NCBI GenBank assembly: GCA_019916065.1
Contig: CM034243.1
Coordinates: 31,832,147 to 31,896,146, forward strand
Reading direction: 5' to 3'
Source: Vitellaria paradoxa
Taxonomy: Eukaryota; Streptophyta; Magnoliopsida; Ericales; Sapotaceae
DNA length: 64,000 nucleotides
Made by a program: the position numbers and the translations under genes. The notes below the pieces were generated by a model. That model did not search any database. It was not told the origin of the DNA and saw only the letters and a program-made list of their open reading frames with translations. Positions within the stretch are counted from its first letter, which is position 1. Every line of letters starts with the position of its first letter. Shown piece by piece: positions 1 to 11,837 of the stretch.

Positions 1-204
1 AAGGTTATTTTAATATTTTTACTTGGTCAGCTTAGTCAACTAACAAATATGTTAATAAGAAGTGATGTCTACCTATTTTTCAAGCAAGAGGTCGTCTTTA
101 AATGAGACTAAAGGTCAACTTAGTTAACTAACAGATATATAACAGCAAATGATATTGTGCCCATTTGCCAAACAAAGAGTAGATATTTGAGGGAAATTGT
201 AAAT

Positions 205-1660
205 TTTTTTTTTTTTTAGTAAGTATAATTTGGATTAATGGGAAAATATATACAATATCAAAGGAGCATACCTCCGTATCTAAAAGCGTAGATTAAAAGA
301 GGGATCCTCCAACTATTACATAGATTCACATTAACATTTGTACTCTTAATAGTAGAAAGTTGAGAAGCTTTTAGTCTTACTTCGCTCTTAATATTATTAA
401 TCACTCCTAGTAGTAAGTTTGATAGCCTCTTATAAATTTTTGAGTTCATTTCTTACCATATATGGTATATCATCGCGACTCATGCAATTTTACAGATGAT
501 ATTAGCAAAGCATTTCCCACTGAACTTGCCTGAGGCCCATTCAACTTCTTCTCTCCATGACTGCTTGCTTTTGGAAATGAAACATAGGCGACATATGGAG
601 CTACAAATATCATGGGAGAATGAGCATTGAAATAATAAATGCTCTAAGTTTTCCATAGCTAATCCACATAAGGCACAAGTAGGATCAACATGTTGATAAT
701 AAGTCTACGTCTTATAGCAAGCCAAAGGATAAAGCCGTGCCTTGTAATATGCTTTGGAAACCACAACAAGCCATGCCAAACAATTTTGGGAAAAAGATTT
801 CTTCAAGCTTCCCAAGTAGAGGTTAGACTATAATTTCCATGTCTAGAGACAATCCAAATAAACTTATTAGATTGTGCTAAAGCAAGGCGATGATCAGGAG
901 GATTAGTTTCTATGATGTCCTTCAACTCCCATGTGGTAGGAAATGGCCATACCCATTGGTCATTAGAGATGACCCTAGATATTTTGGAGTTGACAAAAAT
1001 TCCTGCATCATAGGTTATTATGTTGCCAAACTTAGGAATTAAAGGCCAAAGTGGATGCCAATTGGAACACTATACGGAGATTGACTTGTCGTTGCCAACT
1101 TTGTACTTGGATATTTTGATTGCCTCATCCCAAAGCCTGAGAATTTTACACCAAGTCCAAGAACAATCAAGTGAGATCTTAATCCCTCAAAAGTATCTGT
1201 CTTTTAGAAGATTGGTATGACACCAACTTACCTAAAGAGAAGGCCTTTTTGGTCTAAGGCCCACAAGTGATGCATCATTACTGACTTGTTCCATTCATCG
1301 AGCCTCTTAATACCGAGTCACCTCCATTATTAGACTTACAGACATCCTCCTAATCTACTTTGTTTCTCCTATTTCTTTAGATCATATCCTGTCAATAAAA
1401 ATTGTCTCAAAATTTGTTCGAACTTTTTTAGTAAGAATAAGTTAGAGACTCCAATAAATTTGAATGCTGAAGAGAATGGATTTAACTAGTACAAGTCTTC
1501 TAGCATAAGATAAGCAATTAGAAGTCCAACTGTTAATTTCCTTCAAAATTTTATCAATGAGCTCCTTACAGTTATCATATTTGAGTTTAGTATAGATTAG
1601 CAGCACTCCAAGATATTTGACTATTAGAGTTTGAACAAATCTATTAAGCTCATGAAACAG
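205..1660 (-). pseudogene. 5'-truncated LINE (L1-type) ORF2 remnant
   Basis: Read on the minus strand, this stretch gives the C-terminal part of a plant L1 reverse transcriptase in broken frames. Near 1620-1500 is a segment with YLGVLLIYTK and later WTSNCLSYARRLVLVKSILF, the region after the RT palm. Near 1070-1040 is NWHPLWPLI, a common plant LINE motif (usually DNWHPLGPL). At about 690-614 is the RT-associated zinc-binding domain (CALCG...ENLEHLLFQC). The remainder runs down to 258. A T-run on the plus strand at about 207-220 fits a poly(A) tail at the 3' end of the minus-strand element. Stops and frameshifts are frequent, so it is dead. The upstream catalytic RT and endonuclease are absent, as expected from 5' truncation. 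I see no clear target-site duplication. Confidence 0.75.
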
Positions 1661-4100
1661 GTTTGAAATTAAAAAAAAAAAAAATGGCCTAATATAAATT
1701 TCAAATTGGTCTTGTAGTTGTGAACATAAGCTTGGTAGGCCCGAATTTTTTTAAATTAATATTAGTATACATATTATGTGATGGGCGCAATTTGAAGGAA
1801 AACTCCAAATCCAAAGGAGGGCTTGGACCTAGCTAAATGCATTATACTCTTATAAAAGTCTAGCGCAAACCCGAATTTGATTAGCTCTACTTTGGTGAAA
1901 CTTTTTGCTACCTTCGATTAGTGCGCCTTAACTTCCAACAACTAATAATTTTTATGGAAAAAGAAAAGAATTTTTAATAACTACTACTTAATTTTACAAA
2001 TTTAATTTTACATTTTTTTAGCATTCCTTTAGTGCTCTTTTAAGCACCACTACCTTTACATTCTATTTTATTTTTTTGTAAATGCCACTTAATTATAAAT
2101 TATTTACTTAAATAACATTTAAAACTTACCATTTAATATTTTACAAGTGTTCTAATATTTTTTTATTTTAAATTTATGCAGTAGTTTAAAAAAATACCAT
2201 ACGCTCTCTCTTGTTGCCCCCTCCTTCTGTTTCTTCATAGTAATCTGCAAAACAAACAACGTCAGAAGTTTGACTAGTGAGGAGTTGCCAGCTTGCAGCT
2301 CTTCGACTCTTAAGCCAATTATCAGTCTCCTTACTTGAGAAGAAGAGATCGTCCTCAAGTATTAGAATGCACCGTTTTTATATGATGATCTATTACCCCT
2401 ATTCTCCATGTTAAGGGCACATTTGGAGTTCCAAAAAATGCTAAAAAAATTTAAAAATCTTTATAATTCTCTACAATTCTCTGTAAAACTTTTTTCACCT
2501 CAAACTACATAAATCTATATAATTCTTTATAAGTTTATAAATCTCTACAAATCCCGACAAATTTCTACAAATCCTAATAAAATTTTTACAAATCTCAGCA
2601 ATATTTCAAATTTCAAAAAGTTCTGATAGAGAAGTTAAAAAATATCTACCCAAATTCATTTGAAATCTGTTCAAACAAAACTATTCATTTCTATTTTTTG
2701 TAATTTATGATTAACACTCCAAATGCTAAAAAGTTATCCAAGCTACATTTTGTTCTAAATTTAAGCTCCCAATGATCCCCAAATGAGTGAGAAAGTGGAG
2801 TAGTAGGAGATTTCTTCCTCATTTAGGTGATCATAGGGTAAAGGAGTACCACATGCCATTGCAGTTTTTAATCATATTTTTTTACAAAATATAAAAATGT
2901 ATATTTATTTTAAAAAAAAATAAACTTATATGTGCATCCACATCTAATATACATACACACACACTAGAATTCAAGTTTGTGCACTGTGCAAGTATTTTGA
3001 AGTATTAATATAATAATTAATTTTTATTAAAATCTTTATGATTCATTCTATAGATGTAATATTTTTCATATCTATTTTATAGTTAAAAATTATATTAATA
3101 TTTATTACACTTAATTCTGCGTATGATAATAACAAAATATTTCCAAAATATATACGAATACAAGGTATTTTTAAGTTCATTAAAGGGGTAGTGCTCCAAC
3201 CGTCACTGTAGAAATGTATAGACAGATTTTTGTATTTATAACTTCGACTCATCTTTTTCCTTTATTACGGAACAGCTTACCAAATATGTCATAGTTGCGG
3301 ATGATGTTTCATGGATAACATTTTATTCATAGATGAAACTGAATATGAGGTTAATTATAAGTTAAAAATTTCAAGACAGAATCAAAATATTTTAGAGTAG
3401 CCACGACTAAAACAGAATATATAATTTTAATAAGATTAAAACTACGAAGGAGATCATGGTGGAAATTGAGGACCAAAAAATACTAAAAAGTGACTATTTT
3501 TTACATTTAGATTCATTGTTAATACAAATTAAGAGATCAAGAAATATCAAAAGTGGACAATTTTTTATATCTTAGATCATGAAACATATTCATTCCGATA
3601 AAGGGATAAAAGAACACCAAAAAGTGACAACTTTCAATATCTAGAATCGATTATTCCCGTAGATAGAGGGATCGGAAAAGATGCTACAAATAAGATTTGA
3701 GATGTATGGTTAAAATGAAGAAGTGCATCAAATATTTTATGCGACCATATAATACTTATCAAGTTAAAATGAAAATCTTACAGTATGATTATAAAATCAT
3801 CTATGCTTTGTAGTATAATGTTGGACCATTAAAAACCAACATTCTCATAAAGTGTGATGGAAATGAGCACACTAAGAAACCGTAGAGAAAATAAGTTACT
3901 CTTATTTATCTCTCTCCCCTCCTACTTATATAAATAATCATCTAAATTTTGCTCAATGTAGTAACTATTTCAAGCCAGCAGCACTAGGTTTTTCCTATCA
4001 TTCTACCCTAATAACTCGCTAGTCATTTGAGGTGTGTATATATATTTACACATGCAGTAGACAATTATTTTTCTTTTTCTTTTTCATGGGCTATGCACAC
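1661..4100. other. AT-rich intergenic DNA, no gene seen
   Basis: I see no coding signal beyond short chance ORFs. Around 2400-2760 the text has the TTTGGAG-to-CTCCAAA terminal style and repeated CTACAAAT motifs typical of the small MITE-like repeats found elsewhere in this window. The rest is low-complexity AT-rich sequence. Confidence 0.5.
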
Positions 4101-4186
4101 ACTTAAGAGCATGTTAAAGTAGCTGAACAACGGTCCAGAAGGGTGAGACCTTGGACGAAAACCCTGACCTGAAACAGCAATCTCCA

Positions 4187-4286
4187 AACACTGATCATGT
4201 ATGGCATTGAAGACGAGAGCACATTGCACCTTTCTAAACACTGGTCATGTATGGCATTGAAGACGAGAGCACATTGCACCTTTCTG
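4187..4286. repeat. Two-copy 50-bp tandem repeat downstream of the acyltransferase stop codon
   Basis: A 50-bp unit beginning AAACACTGATCATGTATGGC is repeated head to tail (4187-4236 and 4237-4286). By eye the two copies differ at only one or two positions, including GATCATG versus GGTCATG. It lies about 270 bp beyond the inferred stop of the minus-strand DHHC gene, so it may be in the 3' UTR. Confidence 0.85.
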
Positions 4287-4558
4287 AACCTCATTTCGTC
4301 TTCATATAATATCAGGTTATTGCGAATGGGAATTTCTCCTAGCAAGTTTGCATCATCGAGCGATATAAACAGCTCTACAAAGTTTCTCCGCATTTTGTGC
4401 CGAGTCGTGCTACATAATCAGGGAAAACAAAAATGACAGAAGAAGCAATTAGAATAACATGGAAACCTGTGAGTCTATCACTTGAAATCAATAAACTAAT
4501 AGAAGTTCATTTAATTACAATTCTACAATTGCCATATTATTCTGATATCTTTTCTTGG

Positions 4559-7500
4559 TCAGTCTTTCCCAGTCAGAAATTCCTTCAGATTCCATAGAAT
4601 CCCCTTGTTATATGGATTTGTAAACCTTGTTTCACTTTCGCTTGAAATTTGCCCTGAACAAAAAGAATAATTTAAAGACTGATTTCAAGCATGAATGGTA
4701 AAACACACAAGACACTCTAAATTTTAACTAAAAATACCCTGCCCCTGCTGGACAGACAGACAGAACTCCGGATACCTCTTCCAATTTATCTGCATAAAAT
4801 AATGTCTTCAGTCACCAGTAAAGAAAATGTTTCTGATATATATAATATATTATAAAACCTTATCCCAAGTCCTGACTCGGGAGTTGCCACAACAACTTCA
4901 ATCTATACCTAAACATGGTAGCATTAAATTGGTAATATTAACAATTAAACATCCTCTTGTTAGCCAGTATAGGTTAAAAATGTTTTTTTAAGGGGTTCAA
5001 GAAACAAATAAAAACTGATTTGGCAATTCAAATAATGAAATGCTAAAATTATGTTTTACAAGCATGCTAATATAAATAAACACATATGAAATTAGAGAGT
5101 TTGAAGAACTTTGAGCTCAAAATATTAGTGTAAAGGAATAGATTTGGGAACTCACCCACTCATCAGTTCTGATGTTGAAACAAACACAATACACATGCCA
5201 TGCCAGGAACACCACCTATTCAGTGCAATCCAGTTAGAACGTCAGACAATCTACCTTTTCCTTTATATCTTAACAATGTGATGCTCGAAACAGGGAAAAA
5301 TTTATACACAAGATAAAATAATATACACCTGCCATAGCACTTGGAGAAGACAGAATAACATTGTGCTAATTGCCAAATTTCTAGACAAACTAGTCTGCAC
5401 ACAAATACAATGTAAATAAAACGAACAGATCGAGTCACGCTGAAAAGAGCTTGTCATGCTAAAATGATATGGAAGTATGGTACAAAATGCAAGCATCATG
5501 AAGATACAAGGCATGATGACCCACCTGCCCCCCAGTTTTATCAAGGATCAGAATTTTGGTGGTAACTGAAATCAGCAATAAGAGCACAATTAGCAAAACT
5601 AATTTAACTAAACAAATATTAAAATTATGCAATTCAGTGCCCAGATATGGCCAAAGTTCTTAAATCCAAATTATTAGATGGCATTCTTATCAACAAACAC
5701 CCTTGATGCACGCATATGAGTCGCGGAAGAAGGTCATACAACTACTTAGCCTGAGATTGACAGAACACCTGGTTTTCGCTCAATGGAGTCGAGTTTCTTT
5801 TCCCAGCCTGGGAGAGTTGATGAGGACATCTCGAGAGAGCTATTGGGCTTCACTTTTATTTAATATTTTATTGGATTATTTTGTTATTTTAGACTTTAGG
5901 TTTGTGTTTATGGACCTAACCCATGGACCATTAGTGTTGCCTAAAGATGTATTTGTTTGTTTGTTTGAGAATTGATTCTTGTAGGACCCCAAAGCGCTCT
6001 TCACGCGGCACCATCTCCCTCATCCACGTGTCAACTACCTGGAACTGATCCGCAGCATGTCTTGCCCAACAAGGCCTCAAATCGTTCAAATGAAGCTAGT
6101 CTTTAGATACCTAAAATATATGAAAATGCAATCTGCTAAATTGCATTTGAATGCGATTTGCCCAACGCAATCATGTTTCCTATTTTTGTTTCCAAATGCG
6201 ATTGGACTCCGAAATTGACTCCTATTCACCCTAGGATTGTATAGAACTTATAAATAGATGATTTACAGGTGTATTAAGGGAATCTAAACCCATGTTCTCT
6301 CTCTCTTTTTCTCTTCTTCTATTTTATGGGATAATTAACCACAGCCCAGAAAGTTTTGATTGATTAATGCATCACATATTCTTTAAATTTATTGTTTCAA
6401 TATCTTATAAAACTATTTTCTTTATAACATTGCTTAATTTATTGTAGATTTTTACATATCGAATGCTTGGGTTATGTCCTTTGATTCGATGTTGACATGG
6501 ACTATAATTTGACACAAGGAACACTTGGATTCCTATGAGTTTAAATACTAGTTCTTTATTTCCTTCATTTAAAAAATCATAATATTGATTATTAATGAAA
6601 AATTCTTCCAATTAAAACACAATTTCGTTTTGTGTTTTAGTTGAGCTCTACTTTCACATTAAGTAATTAATTAATTACGATTTACTTGGTGATTCATTAG
6701 TTGAAATCTGACGCCAAAGCTATACTTGATATCGGTTTTCACCATTTTCCTACAAACAAATGCTTTTTATTTTTCTTGTTCTTTTCACTTCATTCTTGAT
6801 ACACTACTACAAAATAAACATTAGTTTGAAACTTCATTTCCTATGGATTCGACTCTGAACTCACCAGCTTATTGGTGGGTGATACTCTTGCACTTGTGAG
6901 GATTACACATAAAAATGTTAGTCAAGTTTGCTATTATTATATCATTGGCCACTGCAAAGTCTAAGATAGCCTTTCCTCCCCCATTCCATTCCCCAAAACC
7001 GTATCCACCATGTAGTCATGTACCATGTCATAACCTCCACTATTTTTCCCTACACGACCATTAAAGTCTCCTCCCACAAATAGTTGATCCTGCAATGGTA
7101 TTCCTCCAATCAACTCATCCATGGGTTTGGCTATAATGATAACCCCCCCCCCCCAAAAAAAATAATAATAATAAGCACAAACACAGCAGAGAATTCAATC
7201 TGTTAAAGAAACCCAACAACACATAAGAGTAGGGGCCTCAATCTTAAAACCTAGGTGTTAAAGTGAGGGACGTCCATCTCTTATAAGGGACAAGTAATTT
7301 TTTACTTCGGGCCGATGTGGGACAACATCTAACAGCCTCCCTCACGCTAGCCCGCATGGACATAGACTTAGCGTGGACTATGGTGAGGCCCAATTAAAAG
7401 CCCGCTCTGATACCATGTTAAAGAAACCCAACAACACATAAGAGTAGGGGCCTCAACCTTAAAACCTAGGTGTTAAAGTGAGGGACGTCCATCTCTTATA

Positions 7501-10375
7501 AGGGACAAGTAATTTTTTACTTCGGGCCGATGTGGGACAACATCTAACACAATCAAAATTCATAAATGATCAAAACTAGTCACGGAATACTAGAAACACT
7601 TTCTATGTAGGACAGATTAGAATGTCAGTTCACATTTTAACCAATATAATCAATTAAGAATGTCTAGACAAGCATTTCCTGCTCCAATCATTATTTTAAT
7701 GTGACATCATATCACAACAGGTATTGACAGTTTCTTAGAGACGAAGAATTCAAGCTTACACTGAGATGAGCATGCTATATAAGAAGTCCCACTAACAACA
7801 AACCCAAAGAGGAGGACTATGAAGAGAACGTGGTTTTTCTGACCTGCATAAAATATATATACATATTCAACTTTAGCATCCACCAAGGCAGAAAGGCCCA
7901 TATATTTCCAAATCCAAGACTAGTTTAAAATTAAAAAAAAAAAAAGGCAACATATTCTTGCTGTCTAGATGAATCTAAAGTAGCCAGAAATGGTAAAAAG
8001 AAACGAACTGTGTCGTTACCTATGCAGTTGCCAAAAGCAGGGCAATGGTGGTCAAACCCTTTCACATATAACTTGCAGGCGCTACAGTATCTGACTCTCT
8101 GGAATGGAATAGAATTCTGCAATAGCGTAAACACTGTAAGACTTTAGGATAAATAAAATTTCAATCATATGAAGTAAATGATGTGCCAAGATTTTACAAC
8201 CAAAATCAAACAGAAAATTACGTGAATGTAAAGCTGACAGCTGTGATGTCTTCTGTTAATTACAATTGCTCTGATAAAATGCAATGGAATATAAGATTGT
8301 TTGTTGCATATATCCATCAGATTCAAAGCAATCAGGAATCAAGATCACTTGTGGGCCATGGAATGAGGACTACTGAACTAACAGTTTCAGCAGTTATTCA
8401 TAGTTCCTTACAAACACATCTAACTACCTAGTATATGCATGTTCAAGTCAAGATAATAGCTGAGACACAGAGCATGCAACTAGCAAGGTTACGAATTCAA
8501 TTTTGAAAACTAAAAATCAAAAAACTGAAATAAATCCAGTCATAAAAGTAGGCAGTGTTTGAGACCCTAAAAGATGAAACCACTAGAATCAGCTTACTTC
8601 TTCTGTATTTACCAAAAAAAAAAAAAAAGCTTACTTCTTCTGCAGAAAGCTCATAAAGCACATCACAACTTGAATGGACCCATTCCTGCACCAGCAGACA
8701 ATTTCGTTATTTGTGTTGTCTAATCTAATGGGAAGCGCTTCATAAATTTACAACCTTAGAATGGGCTTCAGATTCCGAGACACAACTCTCCCCAAGCTTG
8801 TTGAGATGAGAATGTTCATGTGTACTATAACCAGGGTCTGTTAACAACATACTGGCACCAAGAATGAGATAGTTACTATAATGGATATACTTCATATTTA
8901 GTCTTGACATTAAATCTAGCTTTTCATAACATGAAATCAATTCAATGTATTTCAGCATAAACAAGAATCTGACCAGCGCAGACCAATGACGAGCATAAGG
9001 AGCTCTGCGTTGATTATAATGTCCATCAAGGGTGAAATGACTGCAAAGAATATAATTTTTAATGATGTCAAGATTCCAAACGAGTCAAGTTCCAAGAAAA
9101 CACACTTTCCTCAGACATAACATATAAAAGCACAATAGATATCTCTGCCCTTGACACGAAAACAATGAGCAAGCTGTTAGTTGGATGCAGGTTGAGAAAC
9201 AAGACATGTAAATTGCAAAATTCCTCCCATGTCTAGAAAATTTGTCCAATGCAATACATGATAAAAGTTTCCCAACTTATATAAATTACGCAAGACTGCA
9301 CGTGATGCTATATTATAAAGGCCACCCCATACTATGCAATACATAGTTTTTGGGGATATGCAAACAGGGACGAGGTAAAGATGTACAAACTTCCTAATTA
9401 ATTCAAACTCAAGTATTTAATATTACCACCACCAACAACTCTTACATATTTAAGCTAGCTGCCATATTTATGGTACAAAATTGCTGCAAATAACCTATAC
9501 AAGATGCGGTTACTCATAAGTGATGCTAAGACAAGTAATTTAGAGTCATTAGAGGTTATGTAAGAAAAATAGTAAATAAGAGGTGTTAGCATTGCATAAA
9601 CCAAAACAAATTCAGTCCAGAAAAGATAGATACACATCCACAATCAAGAATAAAAGGACCCACATCACTATGTCTATGTCCAAATAGAATTTAAGCATTC
9701 TTTCCGTTTATAATCTGGTTGGGGAAAATTTTAATCTAAAGCAGAGAAAATTAACAAAAAAATATAACCCCATGTATTGTGCATTTTCCAATAATTGCAT
9801 CCATAAAATATACCAAAAGTGACACCCATCTCCATTCCAACTCCAACAAAACCAAGCACTGGAATATGCAAAACGCAAATTCAGAAGTTTTAGTTTAATC
9901 CAGATAGTGAATCGTTATACTGAAGACAAATTATAGACAAAAAAAAAAAAAAAGAAATATGATTGAAGGTAAGAGTGACCTTGTCGAATTACTCCAATAT
10001 AAACGCCCCAAACGAATATAATATTAAAGAAAACAAACGCTGGAGCCGAAGCTTGGATTCTAAGAAGTCTCTTGCAGCATCTCCCAGCTCCCGCCACTGC
10101 AAGCAGCACTAAAGCTGCAGAAAAAACAATTTCAGCAATACATGCATGTATATATAGATACATACATCTACATACATGTATAGAGAGAGGAGAGAGAGAG
10201 AGAGAGAGGTGGGACCTGAGAGCGAAAGAAGGGTGAGGAGGGAAGAGAAAGGGAAGAAGAGAACCACCACGAATAGAGCCAATTGGGATAGGAAGGCAGA
10301 GACAAATGATACCACACAACGACCCAGCAAATCTATTGAAGCTGTTCGCATCCTCCGATCTTCTAATTGTAACAT
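4559..10375 (-). CDS. DHHC-type protein S-acyltransferase (palmitoyltransferase), multi-exon
   Basis: A membrane enzyme family that moves a fatty acyl group from acyl-CoA to cysteine thiols of target proteins. Exons traced by hand, 5' to 3' on the minus strand: 10375-10216, 10114-9980, 9858-9814, 9040-8974, 8875 (or 8851)-8755, 8685-8635, 8116-8020, 7843-7760, 5807-5769, 5394-5329, 5215-5156, 4789-4738, 4653-4559. Nearly all have GT-AG borders and matching phases. Exons 1-2 give two hydrophobic segments (VVSFVSAFLSQLALFVVVLF; FVFFNIIFVWGVYIGVI). Exon 5 carries the family's DPG motif (LLTDPGY). Exon 7 carries KGFDHHCPAFGNCI. Exons 8 and 10 give further membrane segments, and exon 11 gives VVFLAWHVYCVCFNIRTDEW followed by INWKRYPEF, close to the family's TTxE region. 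Predicted length is about 350 residues. The start ATG at 10375 (MLQLED) is the first in frame; MRTAS nearby is an alternative. Oddities: several usual zinc ligands of the cysteine-rich domain are missing, and one surplus base occurs at the exon 8/9 junction. The intron 7760-5807 holds transposons. Confidence 0.8.
5976..6950 (+). mobile_element. Probable LTR remnant of a Ty3/gypsy element inside an intron
   Basis: The segment beginning near TGTAGGACCCCAAAGCG and ending near 6930 resembles a plant gypsy LTR. Near its end, GGATTCGACTCTGAACTCAC, a short GGGTGATAC stretch and GTTAGTCAAGTTT resemble the end of Athila/Tat-type LTRs before the primer-binding site. I see no second LTR, internal coding region or target-site duplication, so it is at best a solo LTR or fragment. 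The classification rests on remembered style of sequence, not alignment. Confidence 0.35.
7143..7175. repeat. Poly-C / poly-A / ATA low-complexity tract
   Basis: A run of twelve Cs is followed by an A-run and (ATA)n just upstream of the TRIM insertion. Such tracts are unstable and error-prone in assemblies. Confidence 0.8.
7201..7549 (-). mobile_element. Complete TRIM retrotransposon with nearly identical LTRs
   Basis: Two 134-bp direct repeats (7201-7334 and 7416-7549), reading TGTTAAAG...CATCTAACA on the plus strand, flank an 81-bp internal region. By eye they differ at one base (CAATC versus CAACC in the middle). On the minus strand the element starts TGTTAGATG and ends TTTAACA. Directly inside the 5' LTR is TGGTATCAGAGCGGGC (7415-7400), the classical primer-binding site for initiator Met tRNA. 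A purine-rich tract (GAGGGAGGC) abuts the 3' LTR. The 5-bp sequence CAATC flanks both ends as target-site duplication. There is no coding capacity, as usual for TRIMs. It sits inside an intron of the minus-strand acyltransferase gene, in the same orientation as that gene. Confidence 0.95.
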
Positions 10376-10560
10376 TTTCAGCGACAAAACACATGAATCC
10401 GTCTGTCACTGATTCAACTCGCGAAGAGGAAGAAATCAAATCACCATTTTCCGGGTCGTGGGTGGGATCCGGACCACTTGTGGTTGGCTGTGACTCGAAC
10501 TGGGTCCGTGACTGACCCGGAAGAGACGTCCTTGGGCTTGGTTTCCCAATCAGCCCATTA
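9785..10560 (-). repeat. Source copy of a duplicated segment (first exons and upstream of the DHHC gene)
   Basis: This stretch, covering exons 1-3 and about 190 bp upstream of the start codon, matches 41565-42318 along its length in the same orientation. Shared landmarks are the exon 2 coding sequence, the (GA)n tract in intron 1, the GAACCACCACGAATAGAGCC stretch in exon 1 and the upstream GAAGAGACGTCCTTGGGC. Homology stops at about CAATCAGCCCATTA (10560). Confidence 0.9.
10185..10207. repeat. (GA)n microsatellite next to the exon 1 donor
   Basis: A GA repeat lies just inside intron 1 of the DHHC gene (CT-rich on the coding strand). It is conserved, with a different length, in the duplicate at about 41931-41958. 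Confidence 0.85.
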
Positions 10561-10579
10561 GCTAGGATTGTGCATGTGT

Positions 10580-11100
10580 GCACTAGCATACATACTCTAA
10601 TACACCATATAATTCACAACAAACTCAACAAGATAAATTACATGAAATGTAAGTGCAATGACATTCTCTAATCTCCATTTGTCTCTAACATTATTCTTGA
10701 ATGAATGACACTTAGTAAAACACGTAGGATTACCAACTATGCTAATTTCCATTTATGATGAACATATATCTCAATATAATACTCATAGTAAAACCGTGTT
10801 ATATCCTCACTTGTGTAATACTCAAGCAAACTGTGTTCCACCCACTATCCTTCCTATTAGAAAATCGAGTTACACCCTAGTTATACATTTATTGTATTTA
10901 GATACGATTCGGTTGCAGTCTAAATAATCATATCTTAATATACTCCAAAATTAGCATTCCAACATCAATGATTATTATCTAGTCTTTTATATTGATTGAG
11001 AATCATTCAATATTTTATAAAATCTCATTTTATTATTTTTTATAAAATAATGGATTCCATCCATATATGTGACAGTGCCCACAATACGTCAACAACATTA
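10580..11100. repeat. Dispersed non-coding repeat, second copy near 30500-30950
   Basis: The stretch CATACATACTCTAATACACC through CACTTAGTAAAACACG and CTCACTTGTGTAATACTCAA corresponds in order to 30515-30780 (CATACATACCCAAGTGCACC, TACTTAGTAAAGCAG, CTCAACTTGTGTTATCTCAA). The two copies are clearly diverged. I cannot assign a transposon class. It lies directly upstream of the DHHC gene and could be an LTR or part of an old segmental duplication. Confidence 0.55.
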
Positions 11101-11459
11101 ACAACATGGAACTCTCAGTCAAGTTAGTATCCACATTATAAATCGGATAATATAACCACACTCCTATGCACATGACCTGCTCAATTATACATATAATCAT
11201 TAATTACAAAAATTTCTAATATCATATTAAAGGCATGCTGTACTCAAAGCATCCATCATATATTTAGCGCTTTTATAAGTGTTATTTATATTAGCAATCT
11301 CCGAGTAAACACTTTATTTGTAATAAGCATTAGATTAGATTGAAAAATGTCATAAGTTCAATGTAATGTTATACTAACACTTGTCTCCTATGATATACAA
11401 AAAGTTTAGGAGAAGAATAAAAGAAAAAAAAAGAAGGATTTGTATTTCCCTTACCCGCG

Positions 11460-11823
11460 TGTTAGAACCAAACATATAAGGAAACCCAACCCAAAATATT
11501 TGCAAACATTGAGGAAGGAAAATACAATTATTGACCCAAAGATTATGGCTTCTAATAAGGCAATAAATCAAGCACGAAAGCAATGAAGTTGAAGGCTAAA
11601 GAGAAATTGTAGCACCTAGAATAATTCTCTAAAATAATGCAGCCCGCAAATCAAGCATTTTATTTAAAAGAAGAGTGAATCAAGGCTAAAATTATGATAG
11701 GTAGATTAGTATAAAAAGTTATGTAACCCAAATATTTGGGTATGTAATTTTAAATGAAATAAAGATGGGCAAGTTTCAGCCATTAAAGGAACAATTATTC
11801 CATCATTCTTGGGTTCTCTAACA
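11460..11823 (+). repeat. 5' LTR of the gypsy element
   Basis: Starts TGTTAGAACC and ends TCTCTAACA. It aligns over its length with 16332-16697, with roughly one difference every seven to eight bases by eye, mostly transitions. That indicates an old insertion. Confidence 0.9.
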
Positions 11824-11837
11824 GTGGCATCAAAGCC

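Noticed and set aside
9915..10589. A 224-codon single-exon protein
   Set aside because: The frame runs through intron 1 and intron 2 of the DHHC gene. Splice sites and phase show that exons 1 and 2 are separate coding pieces.
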